Shown here piece by piece: positions 50,738 to 58,538 of a stretch of 64,000 bases of DNA. Origin of the DNA: an uncultured Dehalococcoidia bacterium (GTDB taxonomy: Bacteria > Chloroflexota > Dehalococcoidia > Lucifugimonadales > UBA1123); contig OY282441.1 of assembly GCA_958296105.1 (NCBI GenBank), positions 2,749,800 through 2,813,799 on the forward strand. The letters are read 5' to 3'. Position 1 is the first letter of the stretch. Each line of letters opens with the position of its first letter. Below the pieces are notes generated by a model, which made no database searches, was not told where the DNA came from, and was given only the letters and a program-made list of their open reading frames with translations. Made by a program: the position numbers and the translations under genes.

Positions 50738-53626
50738 ATGCCCCGACAGACCGAGCCGAGCGCGAACAACGCCTTGGGAAACATTCTCGAAAGGATGCTG
50801 CCCAGCTGCGCCGTTCGCTCGGAGAACACGCGCCAGATAGTCGATCAGCCCGGCCTTCAGCTCGACATACTCATCACCGCCACGGACCGCTCGCCCGTGG
50901 TGATCGAAGCCGAGTTCATGCCCGCCTACAGCGCAGAGAGCGAAGCGCGCGAGCGGCTCGGCTTAGATGTCGTCGCAGCCGCTCGGCAGATCGACTCCGC
51001 GATTGCGCTCAGATACCCGGACGACGTGGCAGACGCCGCCGACCTCTACGCCGCCGTATCCACGGCGCGCCTGTCTTACTGCGTCCTCTACTCGGACGGC
51101 GTCCGCTTCCCCGAATCCGGCTGGATAGAGGGATCCGTCGAAGACCTAGCGGACGTCATCAGGCTGATAGCCGTTCCCGAGCGCGTGGTGAAAGAGGCGG
51201 CGGACGCGCTGGAAAAGGGCATAAACCGCGCCGCGTCCATCCTAGAACAGCTAGGCGAGTCCAAGCCAGACGTCACCGCGAGCGTGGCGAGTCTGCTCGG
51301 CATGTCCGAAGTCGTGCAGACCTACCGCATGGCGGGCGCGATCGTCGCCAACGCCATGGTGTTCCACGAGCGCCTTGTCGGTTGGCACGACGTGAAGCCC
51401 CTGTCGCAGATATGCTCCACCTCTTCCCGAAGTCCCAAGAGCGGGATGCTGGACGCTTGGGAGCGGATTCTGGAGATAAACTACTGGCCCATATTCGCAA
51501 TCGCCCACGACATCGTGGAGCAGCTGCCCGCAGCGGAGGCGGCGCAGCTGCTGACGAACCTCAGATCCACCGTCGAAGAAGTAGCCGCCACAGGCGCAAG
51601 TCAGGCGCACGACCTCACGGGGCGCATCTTCCAGCGGCTCATAGCCGACCGCAAGTTCCTCGCCACCTTCTACACCTTGCCCGAGTCCGCTGCGCTGCTG
51701 GCGCGCATCGCCGTATCCAAGATGAACGTGGACTGGTCGGACGCTTCGGCAATCAGCAAGCTGAGAATAGGCGATTTCGCCTGCGGCACCGGCGCGCTGC
51801 TGTCCGCCGTCTATGATCAGACAGCCGCCCGACACGAGCGCGCCGGCGGAGACCTCGCAGCCCTCCACCCCGCCATGATGGAAGAGGTGCTGTACGGCTG
51901 CGACGTCATGCCCTCCGCCATACACATAACCGGATCCACCCTCTCCGGCGCGCAGCCCACCCTCGGATTTGGCAGGTCGCGCCTCTACACCATCGCCTAC
52001 GGTCGGCAGGAAGATGGCAGCGTGCGCATCGGCTCGCTGGAGCTGCTCCAGTCGTCCGCGACCATGACCCTGTTCAACACCAGCGACCCAGCCATGCGAA
52101 CCGGAAGCGTAGGCGAAGAGACAGCCGCCCAAATAATGGTCGACGTGCAGGACGAGGCCTTCGACCTTGTGATAATGAACCCGCCGTTTACCCGGGCGAC
52201 GAACCACGAGGGCGCTCATGCCGACGTGACCAATCCCGCGTTCGCCGCTTTCGGCGCGACGAGGGCAGATCAGACGGCTATGGGCGGTAGAATCAACCAA
52301 ATGGGAAAGGGGACATGCTATCACGGCAACGCGGGCATAGCGTCCGCGTTCGCAGCCCTCGCCGACCGTAAGCTCAAGCCCGGCGGAACGCTCGCTCTGG
52401 TTCTGCCCCTGTCAGCCGCCGCTGGGCTGTCTTGGCAGAAGTTCAGAAAGATGCTCGCCGAGCGATACACCGACCTGACCGTTCTCAGCATCGCCGCCAA
52501 CGGCAAGGATATATCGTTCTCGTCGGATACAAGCATAGCAGAATGCCTTGTCGTTGCTCGCAAAATCGGGGCGGAAGAAACCGCCGTGCAGCGAGACCGT
52601 TTCGTATCCCTGAAATCCCGTCCTGTGGGATTCGCGCAAAGCAACGCAACAGCCAAAAGCATCGTTGAGAATCGGACAATCAGGAACGTCGAAGATGGTC
52701 CATACGGCGGCACGTACATCGAGATAGGCGACGATTCGATCGGTTCCGCGCTGGAAGTGTCCGCCCGAGTCGACGGGAAACCTTGGGGCGCAGTTCGCGT
52801 ATCCGATTACGCCCTAGCCCAAACCGCATACGCGCTCGCTAACTCGAAACTCCGATTGCCCGGAGAGCCGACGACTCTCGAACTGCCGACGATTCCAGTT
52901 GAGGATATTGGGAAGATGGGCATGGTTCACCGCGACATTACTGGCCCACTTCCGCGCGGCCCATTCGACAAGTCCGCTCCCAGCCCGACGGCGACATATC
53001 CATCGCTGTGGAATCACAATGCCAAGAAAGAGACGTGGATGATCTGCGAACCCGATTCGCAGCTGCGTGTTCGGCGCGGGATGGAAGACAAGGCGGCGGC
53101 TATCTGGGCAACCGCTAGCCGCGCGCATCTGAATCAGGACTTCGGGTTCGGCTCCCAAGCTCTTGCAGTCGCATTCACCGAATACAAGAGCATAGGAGGC
53201 AGAGCTTGGCCCAATGTGATTTTCGAGGATGTGCGCTTCGACCTTCCATTCATTCTATGGTCCAACTCCACCTTGGGCCTGCTACTGTTCTGGAATCATG
53301 CCAACCGCCAGCAAGATGGACGTGGAATAGTAACCATCCGCTCCTCCGAAACCCTGCCCGTGCTGGATTTACGAACACTGACAGACGCCCAGCTTGCCAC
53401 GGCAGAAGAAATCTTCGAGGACTTCCGTGATAGGGAGCTGAAGCCCGCATACATAGCCGATGCCGACCCCAGCCGCGCCCTGCTCGACCGCCGCGTCGTA
53501 TGCGACCTGCTCGGCTTCGATGAGCGAACCTACGAAGCCGTCCGCCGCCTGAGCGCCAAGTGGTGCGCCGAGCCATCAGTGCATGGCGGCAAGCGCAGAC
53601 CACGCCGCGCGCGCCTTGTGATGTAG
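50738..53626 (+). CDS. Stand-alone N6-adenine DNA methylase with N-terminal nuclease-like domain
   Basis: 962 residues. Residues ~35-75 carry LQLDILITATDRSPVVIEAEF, a D...E-A-E pattern like a PD-(D/E)xK nuclease or its inactive relative. A helical region follows, then the methylase core: motif I IGDFACGTGALLSAV (about 343-357) and catalytic N-P-P-F (about 481-484) in MNPPFTRATNHEGAHAD. The C-terminal ~400 residues may select the target. The fused layout recalls type IIG/type I-like enzymes, but no separate restriction or specificity gene is next to it. GGAGGG lies 4 nt before the ATG. G+C drops in the 3' half. Its last ~120 bp are repeated at 55846. Confidence 0.85.
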   Translation: MPRQTEPSANNALGNILERMLPSCAVRSENTRQIVDQPGLQLDILITATDRSPVVIEAEFMPAYSAESEARERLGLDVVAAARQIDSAIALRYPDDVADAADLYAAVSTARLSYCVLYSDGVRFPESGWIEGSVEDLADVIRLIAVPERVVKEAADALEKGINRAASILEQLGESKPDVTASVASLLGMSEVVQTYRMAGAIVANAMVFHERLVGWHDVKPLSQICSTSSRSPKSGMLDAWERILEINYWPIFAIAHDIVEQLPAAEAAQLLTNLRSTVEEVAATGASQAHDLTGRIFQRLIADRKFLATFYTLPESAALLARIAVSKMNVDWSDASAISKLRIGDFACGTGALLSAVYDQTAARHERAGGDLAALHPAMMEEVLYGCDVMPSAIHITGSTLSGAQPTLGFGRSRLYTIAYGRQEDGSVRIGSLELLQSSATMTLFNTSDPAMRTGSVGEETAAQIMVDVQDEAFDLVIMNPPFTRATNHEGAHADVTNPAFAAFGATRADQTAMGGRINQMGKGTCYHGNAGIASAFAALADRKLKPGGTLALVLPLSAAAGLSWQKFRKMLAERYTDLTVLSIAANGKDISFSSDTSIAECLVVARKIGAEETAVQRDRFVSLKSRPVGFAQSNATAKSIVENRTIRNVEDGPYGGTYIEIGDDSIGSALEVSARVDGKPWGAVRVSDYALAQTAYALANSKLRLPGEPTTLELPTIPVEDIGKMGMVHRDITGPLPRGPFDKSAPSPTATYPSLWNHNAKKETWMICEPDSQLRVRRGMEDKAAAIWATASRAHLNQDFGFGSQALAVAFTEYKSIGGRAWPNVIFEDVRFDLPFILWSNSTLGLLLFWNHANRQQDGRGIVTIRSSETLPVLDLRTLTDAQLATAEEIFEDFRDRELKPAYIADADPSRALLDRRVVCDLLGFDERTYEAVRRLSAKWCAEPSVHGGKRRPRRARLVM

Positions 53627-53697
53627 AGCTAACGGAAATCCCCTCTCCCTCGACGGGAGAGGGCTAGGGTGAGGGTGACGACCCACCCACAAAACGG
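53504..53697. repeat. Direct repeat 1, end of the methylase gene plus hairpin
   Basis: About 90% identical, apart from a ~22-bp gap, to 55846-56014. It contains the coding segment FDERTYEAVR, the gene end, a 9-bp hairpin (53641-53663, CCCTCTCCC/GGGAGAGGG) and GGTGACGACCCACCCACAAAA. The two copies enclose the HD/YwgA-like genes. Confidence 0.85.
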
Positions 53698-53793
53698 AAA
53701 CAGCCTCCATCGTCAAGAGAGCGGCGCGCGCGGAATCGCCTGAGAGCCAAGCCGCGCGCGCCTGTCAGTATAGCGGAGAGTCGATTTAGGTTC

Positions 53794-53822
53794 TTGCATT
53801 ATGCGAACAGATGACCTATAAT
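53794..53822 (+). promoter_or_regulatory. Promoter of the HD/YwgA-like pair
   Basis: TTGCAT (53794-53799), 17 bp, TATAAT (53817-53822). GGAGGGG then precedes the TTG start at 53869. The pair thus has its own promoter inside the repeat-bounded segment. Confidence 0.7.
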
Positions 53823-53868
53823 CGCCTGCATAGAAGGACCTCGGACAGGCACGTGTGGAGGGGTCAGC

Positions 53869-55179
53869 TTGGTAGCCGGACCATATCACGAGATCAGGGA
53901 CCCGATACACGGATTCATCAAATTGGACAGCCATGAACGTCGTGCGCTCGACTCACCCTCAGTGCAGAGACTCCGACATATCCATCAGTTGGCGATGTCC
54001 TACTTGATCTACCCGGGCGCAACCCATATGCGGTTCGAGCATAGCCTGGGCGTGATGGAGTTAGCTGGACGGGTTTACGATGTAGTCACTGCCGAGTACA
54101 ACTTGCACGAGTCGATCGCCAGCTTTGTTCGTCAGATACCAGCTGACGAGAGAAGCTACTGGCGCAAAGTCCTCCGAATGGCCGCCCTGTGCCACGACAT
54201 AGGACATCTGCCATTCTCTCACGCCGCAGAGATAGAGTTGCTGCCCAATGACTGGAACCACGAGAAAATCACTGCTCGGCTGGTCTTGAGCGATTCTATG
54301 AAGGAGATATGGGAATGTATGCGTCCTCCCTTGAACCCGAAGGACGTCGCCAAGATTGCGGTTGGTCCAGAGAAGATGCGTGACGAATCGTTCTCCGATT
54401 GGGAAGCGTTGCTGTCTGAGATAATCAGCGGTGAGGCGTTTGGCGTCGACAGAATGGACTATCTTCTGCGAGACTCTCATCATGCTGGAGTGGCATACGG
54501 GAGATTCGACCATCATCGTCTGATAGAAACTATGCGGATACTCCCCGCAGACCAGGATTCGGACGCGCCAACGCTCGGAATCGAAGAAGGCGGCATTCAC
54601 GCCGCCGAAGCTCTCCTTCTCGCTAGGTACTTCATGTTCATGCAGGTGTACTATCACCGGGTCAGAATAGCTTACGACCTTCATCTTGAAGAGTTTCTCC
54701 GAGATTGGCTTCCGAACGGGCAGTTTCCTACCGAAGAGAACGAGTTGCAGCGTCTGACTGACAATGAAATCCTACAAGTAATCTATCAGGCTGCGAGTGA
54801 CCCATCCGCCCCTGGACACGTACACGCCAGCCGGATCTCGAAAAGAAGACACTTCAGACCTGTTTACACGACGAATCCGGCTGACAGGAAAAATCACGAT
54901 GACCCACTGACGACTATATTCAGCGCCTGCGTAGAGGAATACGGAGAAGACTCGGTGCGAAAGAGAGAGCATACGCAGCTCGACCCAGCGGCAGCTTTTC
55001 CGGTCACCGACTCGCGCGGGAATGTTTCATCATCAGAAACGGTCTCGGATCTGCTGGGCAGCATCCCCTTAGCAAACGTTGGCGTTGTCCTAATGGATCC
55101 GTCTCAGGTATCAGATGCTAGAAGATGGCTCGACGCTGATAAGGATGATATCTTGGTTGCCAGTGGCAACGGAGGGTAA
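53869..55179 (+). CDS. HD-domain phosphohydrolase (SAMHD1/YwfO-like)
   Basis: 436 residues from a TTG with GGAGGGG just upstream. The N terminus EIRDPIHGFIKLD and the HD metal residues are intact: H in RFEHSLGVMELA, H-D in ALCHDIGHLPFSHAAE and the later D in GVDRMDYLLRDSHHAG. This is the SAMHD1-type arrangement of dNTP triphosphohydrolases and Bacillus YwfO. Depletion of dNTPs during phage growth is one known role of the superfamily, but the activity here is not shown. It is lower in G+C than its surroundings. The partner gene starts 2 nt after the stop. Confidence 0.9.
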   Translation: MVAGPYHEIRDPIHGFIKLDSHERRALDSPSVQRLRHIHQLAMSYLIYPGATHMRFEHSLGVMELAGRVYDVVTAEYNLHESIASFVRQIPADERSYWRKVLRMAALCHDIGHLPFSHAAEIELLPNDWNHEKITARLVLSDSMKEIWECMRPPLNPKDVAKIAVGPEKMRDESFSDWEALLSEIISGEAFGVDRMDYLLRDSHHAGVAYGRFDHHRLIETMRILPADQDSDAPTLGIEEGGIHAAEALLLARYFMFMQVYYHRVRIAYDLHLEEFLRDWLPNGQFPTEENELQRLTDNEILQVIYQAASDPSAPGHVHASRISKRRHFRPVYTTNPADRKNHDDPLTTIFSACVEEYGEDSVRKREHTQLDPAAAFPVTDSRGNVSSSETVSDLLGSIPLANVGVVLMDPSQVSDARRWLDADKDDILVASGNGG

Positions 55180-55181
55180 AC

Positions 55182-55742
55182 ATGGAACCGATGCAACAGT
55201 CAGAACGACAGGCTCTGATCTGCCGACTCATTCAGGCCATGCAAAACGAGGGAAGCTGGGCGGGCCAAACTCACATACAGAAATCCGTTCTGTTCCTCCA
55301 GGACCTAATGGGAGTCCCTATGGGATACCAGTTCGTACTCTACCTGCATGGGCCATTCAGCTTCGATCTCAGAAACGAGCTCGCCAAGATGAGGGCGAGG
55401 CTGATGCTGGACATCAAGCCGCGTTCCATATACGGCCCGTCATTCGATCTGGGCCACTGGGGAGATCAAGCCGCCGCACGATCGGAGAAGCGTTACGAAG
55501 AAGCCATTCAATTCGTGGCTAAGAAGGTGTCATGCAATGACACGCGCACGCTAGAGGAACTTTCGACGGCGTTCTTCCTCAAGGACAAGTACCCCAACTT
55601 ATCGGACAGCGACATTGCCATTTGGATCAACAAACTCAAGCCTCACATCACAACTTCCCGAGCATACTTCGCCATCGGGAAGGTCGAAGAGCTTCGGACC
55701 GCGGCAGCCTGCGTACAGATCACCGAACACGCCGCTTCCTGA
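55182..55742 (+). CDS. YwgA-like protein (partner of the HD phosphohydrolase)
   Basis: 186 residues. The first half (LICRLIQAMQNEGSWAGQTHIQKSVLFLQDLMG, then YQFVLYLHGPFSFDLRNELAKM) has the pattern of YwgA and of the Panacea/DUF4065 antitoxin-like fold: helix, T-x-x-Q-K-x-x-F/Y-L-Q, then HGPFS. From memory, YwgA is encoded beside the HD protein YwfO in Bacillus, so the pairing looks conserved across phyla. The C-terminal half (KPHITTSRAYFAIGKVEELR) is a second helical segment. It probably senses or controls the HD enzyme; the function is unknown. GGAGGG lies 8 nt before the ATG, overlapping the end of the HD gene. Confidence 0.75.
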   Translation: MEPMQQSERQALICRLIQAMQNEGSWAGQTHIQKSVLFLQDLMGVPMGYQFVLYLHGPFSFDLRNELAKMRARLMLDIKPRSIYGPSFDLGHWGDQAAARSEKRYEEAIQFVAKKVSCNDTRTLEELSTAFFLKDKYPNLSDSDIAIWINKLKPHITTSRAYFAIGKVEELRTAAACVQITEHAAS

Positions 55743-55809
55743 ATGCCGTGAAAATCCTGCTCATTCCACACGTCTTGAAGATCACAGTTCAGACCAAGAC
55801 CCCCGCCGC

Positions 55810-55989
55810 ATGACCATCACCCAAGAACTCGCGGAGTTCGTCTTTGACCTGCTCGACTTCGACGAGCGAACCTACGAAGCCGTCCGCCAAGCCATCCGTG
55901 CATGGCGCCGAGCGCAGACCACGCCGCGCGCCTTGTGGTGTAGGGCTAACAGAACTCCCCTCTCCCTTGACGGGAGAGGGCTAGGGTGA
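55810..55989 (+). pseudogene. Remnant of a methylase C terminus
   Basis: A 59-codon frame reads FDLLDFDERTYEAVRQAIRAW, matching the C-terminal region DLLGFDERTYEAVRRL of the methylase ending at 53626, then diverges after a 22-bp deletion and runs through the hairpin element. It has no ribosome site and lies within direct repeat 2. I read it as a decayed copy rather than a gene. Confidence 0.65.
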
Positions 55990-56014
55990 GGGTGACGACC
56001 CACCCACAAAATGG
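55846..56014. repeat. Direct repeat 2, decayed copy with hairpin
   Basis: Partner of 53504-53697. The hairpin is at 55958-55980 (loop TTGAC), followed by the same GGTGACGACCCACCCACAAAA tail. The unrelated DNA between the two copies holds only the HD/YwgA-like pair. Confidence 0.85.
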
Positions 56015-56018
56015 TTGC

Positions 56019-56027
56019 TGGTATAAT
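56019..56027 (+). promoter_or_regulatory. Extended -10 promoter for the antitoxin-like gene
   Basis: TGGTATAAT, a perfect -10 with the TGn extension, lies 82 nt before the ATG at 56109 and directly after direct repeat 2. Confidence 0.55.
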
Positions 56028-56108
56028 CGTCACTGCCAGACCATCTGACAGCAGCGAGCGCAGGCGACTCAGACGACAGAGCTAACCCGAATCATATAGG
56101 AACAGCCG

Positions 56109-56417
56109 ATGCCCACACGCCATTATCTTGAGTCCGAGATCGAAGAGGCAGCCGAATACTGGGATACTCACAGCGTCACCGACGAGAACTCAGAACCGGT
56201 GCCCGGACCTGCATTTATCGAGAAGCCATTGGGGTCGTCTTTCGTGGTTCGTCTCGATTGCCCTGACGTGGTCAAACTCAGGTCGTTGGCAAAGGCAAAC
56301 GGCATCGGTCAAACTGCCATGGCGCGCAAGCTGCTCAGGCGCGCTATCAGCCAAGCGCACTACGACGGCAAAGACAGCCCCAAACCGTCGCCATATCTGC
56401 GCCAGACCTCGACATAG
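56109..56417 (+). CDS. Orphan antitoxin-like protein (CopG/BrnA-like)
   Basis: 102 residues. The N terminus EEAAEYWDTHSVTD resembles BrnA/CopG-type antitoxins (E-x-A-x-x-W-D-T-H), and FVVRLDCPDVVKLRSLAKANGIGQTAMARKLLRRAI fits a ribbon-helix-helix DNA-binding unit. No toxin gene (BrnT-type or other) is next to it on either side, so it is either a lone regulator or the remains of a toxin-antitoxin pair. It lies at the edge of the repeat-bounded segment. Confidence 0.65.
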   Translation: MPTRHYLESEIEEAAEYWDTHSVTDENSEPVPGPAFIEKPLGSSFVVRLDCPDVVKLRSLAKANGIGQTAMARKLLRRAISQAHYDGKDSPKPSPYLRQTST

Positions 56418-56518
56418 CGCTTCACAGCCCGCTCGAATCCACCGTCGAGAGCGCGCCGCCCGCCTTGCGGCGTGAGCGAAGCCCAGGCCGCCGCCGCGCT
56501 CCCTCGCGCCCGCCCGAG

Positions 56519-56548
56519 TTGTGCATCGGCGGCTCGCTTCTCTACAAT
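56519..56548 (+). promoter_or_regulatory. Promoter of the ABC-2 exporter genes
   Basis: TTGTGC (56519-56524), 18 bp, TACAAT (56543-56548), 36 nt before the GTG start of the ATPase gene. Confidence 0.45.
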
Positions 56549-56583
56549 GTCCAAGACTCACACGCCCAAGACCCACGTGACCG

Positions 56584-57348
56584 GTGGAAGACGTGACCGC
56601 AGCGCAAGATTTTTTGACGGCAAGCAGCCTGCACAAGGCGTTCGACGGCGCGCAGGCGGTGGACGGCGTTTCGTTCACCATCCGACAGGGAGAGATATTC
56701 GGCTTGCTCGGTCCGAACGGCGCGGGAAAGACGACCACCATCCGAATGCTCTCGACGGTTCTCCAAGCAGACGCCGGAGACGTGACCATCGGCGGATTCT
56801 CGGTCGGCAGACAGGGAGACGAGGTGCGCCGGCTGATAGGCGTCTGTCCACAGGAGCTCGCGCTCTATCCCGAGCTTTCGGCAAGCGACAACATGATCTT
56901 CTTTGGGCGCATGGCGGGGCTGAGCGGCCGCGAGGCGAAGGCGGCGGCGCGCCAGAACCTCGAAACAGTCGGACTCGCCGACCGCGCCAAAGACAAGGTG
57001 GATAAGTTCTCCGGCGGCATGAAGCGGCGCGTGAACATAGCCATCGCGCTGATGAACCGTCCGCGTATGCTGTTCTTGGACGAGCCTACGGTGGGCATAG
57101 ATCCACAGTCGCGCAACCACATCTTCGAGACGGTGGAGAGCCTGCGCGACGGCGGCATGACCGTGCTGTACACCACCCACTACATGGAGGAGGCGGATCG
57201 GCTGTGTGACCGAATCGGAATCATGGATCACGGTCGGCTGATCAGCCTTGGCGCTCCCCGCGAGCTGAAGGCGCGCATCGGAGACCCCGATCAGGTGACG
57301 CTCGAAAGCGTGTTCCTAGACCTGACGGGCCGCAGCCTCAGAGACTAG
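56584..57348 (+). CDS. ABC-2 transporter ATP-binding protein
   Basis: 254 residues from a GTG. Walker A GPNGAGKTT, Q-loop CPQE, signature FSGGMKRR, Walker B MLFLDEPTVG and H-loop TTHYMEEAD are intact. The type matches drug/antibiotic exporters such as DrrA. It powers export through the two permeases encoded directly downstream. The substrate is unknown. Confidence 0.94.
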   Translation: MEDVTAAQDFLTASSLHKAFDGAQAVDGVSFTIRQGEIFGLLGPNGAGKTTTIRMLSTVLQADAGDVTIGGFSVGRQGDEVRRLIGVCPQELALYPELSASDNMIFFGRMAGLSGREAKAAARQNLETVGLADRAKDKVDKFSGGMKRRVNIAIALMNRPRMLFLDEPTVGIDPQSRNHIFETVESLRDGGMTVLYTTHYMEEADRLCDRIGIMDHGRLISLGAPRELKARIGDPDQVTLESVFLDLTGRSLRD

Positions 57349-57358
57349 CCGCCGATCC

Positions 57359-58534
57359 ATGCCGCTGCACATCGCCCTGCTGGAGCTGAAACTCTACGTA
57401 CTAGACCGAGGCGAGCTGGCGCTCAGCATAGCCCTGCCCATAGCCCTGTTCGCGCTGATGTACGGCGCGTTCGGCGGCGAAAGCAGCTTCAGCGCCACCG
57501 CCGACATCGTCGACCTCGACGGCGGCGCTCACGCGAGGGCGCTGATTCAGCGTCTGGACTCTCTGGACGAGATCACGGTCAGAGAGCGCGCGCCCCAAGA
57601 CGCCAACGCCGCGCTGGAACGCTCCGCCATCACCATGGCAGTGGTCATACCCGACGGATTCAGCCAGTCGCTCGATTCGGGCGCGCCCCAACCCTTGCTG
57701 TTCCGGCAGAGAGGCAGCGGCGGCGACACGGGGCAGATCGTGGCTGGCATCGTCCGAGCGGTTGCCCAGCGCATGAGCGGAGAGGCGCAGCTTCGGGGGA
57801 CAGTCCTAGACGCGACGTCCGGCTCCAACATCGAGCGCGCCGACGTCGAGCGCGCCATCGCAGAGACGCTCGAGCGCGTTCGACAGAACCCGCCGATTCG
57901 CGTAGTCGAGCGCGCCGTACACGATGAGCGTCCCAGCGCTCTGGACAGGCTCGTACCCGGCCTTCTGGTGATGTTCCTGATGTTCTCGATCACACTTGGC
58001 GCTCAGACGCTGGTCGAAGAGAGGCGAATCGGCACCCTCGAACGGCTGATGACCACTCGCCTGACCGTAACCAAGCTCTTCATCGGCAAGTTTCTGTCCG
58101 CTGCGCTGCGCGCGATGTTTCAGGCGGTGATTCTTCTGACGCTGGCGTTCGCCGCGCTGAGGATAGGCGGTCTCGTGGACTACGCCGAGCTGCTCGCGCT
58201 GTCGGTGTGCGTGGCGGCGGCGGTCAGCGCGATCGGCTTGGTGATCGGCGCGCTGGCGCGCACGCGCGATCAGGCTGTATGGGCGGCGGTGGTCTTCACC
58301 ATGTTTATGACCGTGTTCGGAGGCACGTTCTTCGACGTGGGCGCGGATGGACCGCTGGCGACGCTGGCGCGGCTCACCATCACGCGCTACGCCATCGAGT
58401 CCATGTCCGCCGTCCTGTCCGCTGGAGAGAGCCTCGCCCAGCAGGGAGTCGGCATTCTGGCGCTTGGCGGCGTGGCGGCAGTCGCGCTGACGATAGCGCG
58501 CGCCCTGTTCCGCGTGACCGAGACGGGCAGGTAG
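57359..58534 (+). CDS. ABC-2 type permease (1)
   Basis: 391 residues. One N-terminal membrane segment, a long extracytoplasmic domain (about 45-190), then five membrane helices with the ABC-2 motif LVEERRIGTLERLMTTRLTVTKLFIGKF. It starts 10 nt after the ATPase stop. With the second permease it forms the membrane part of the exporter. Family typing is clear, substrate not. Confidence 0.9.
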   Translation: MPLHIALLELKLYVLDRGELALSIALPIALFALMYGAFGGESSFSATADIVDLDGGAHARALIQRLDSLDEITVRERAPQDANAALERSAITMAVVIPDGFSQSLDSGAPQPLLFRQRGSGGDTGQIVAGIVRAVAQRMSGEAQLRGTVLDATSGSNIERADVERAIAETLERVRQNPPIRVVERAVHDERPSALDRLVPGLLVMFLMFSITLGAQTLVEERRIGTLERLMTTRLTVTKLFIGKFLSAALRAMFQAVILLTLAFAALRIGGLVDYAELLALSVCVAAAVSAIGLVIGALARTRDQAVWAAVVFTMFMTVFGGTFFDVGADGPLATLARLTITRYAIESMSAVLSAGESLAQQGVGILALGGVAAVALTIARALFRVTETGR

Positions 58535-58538
58535 GACG

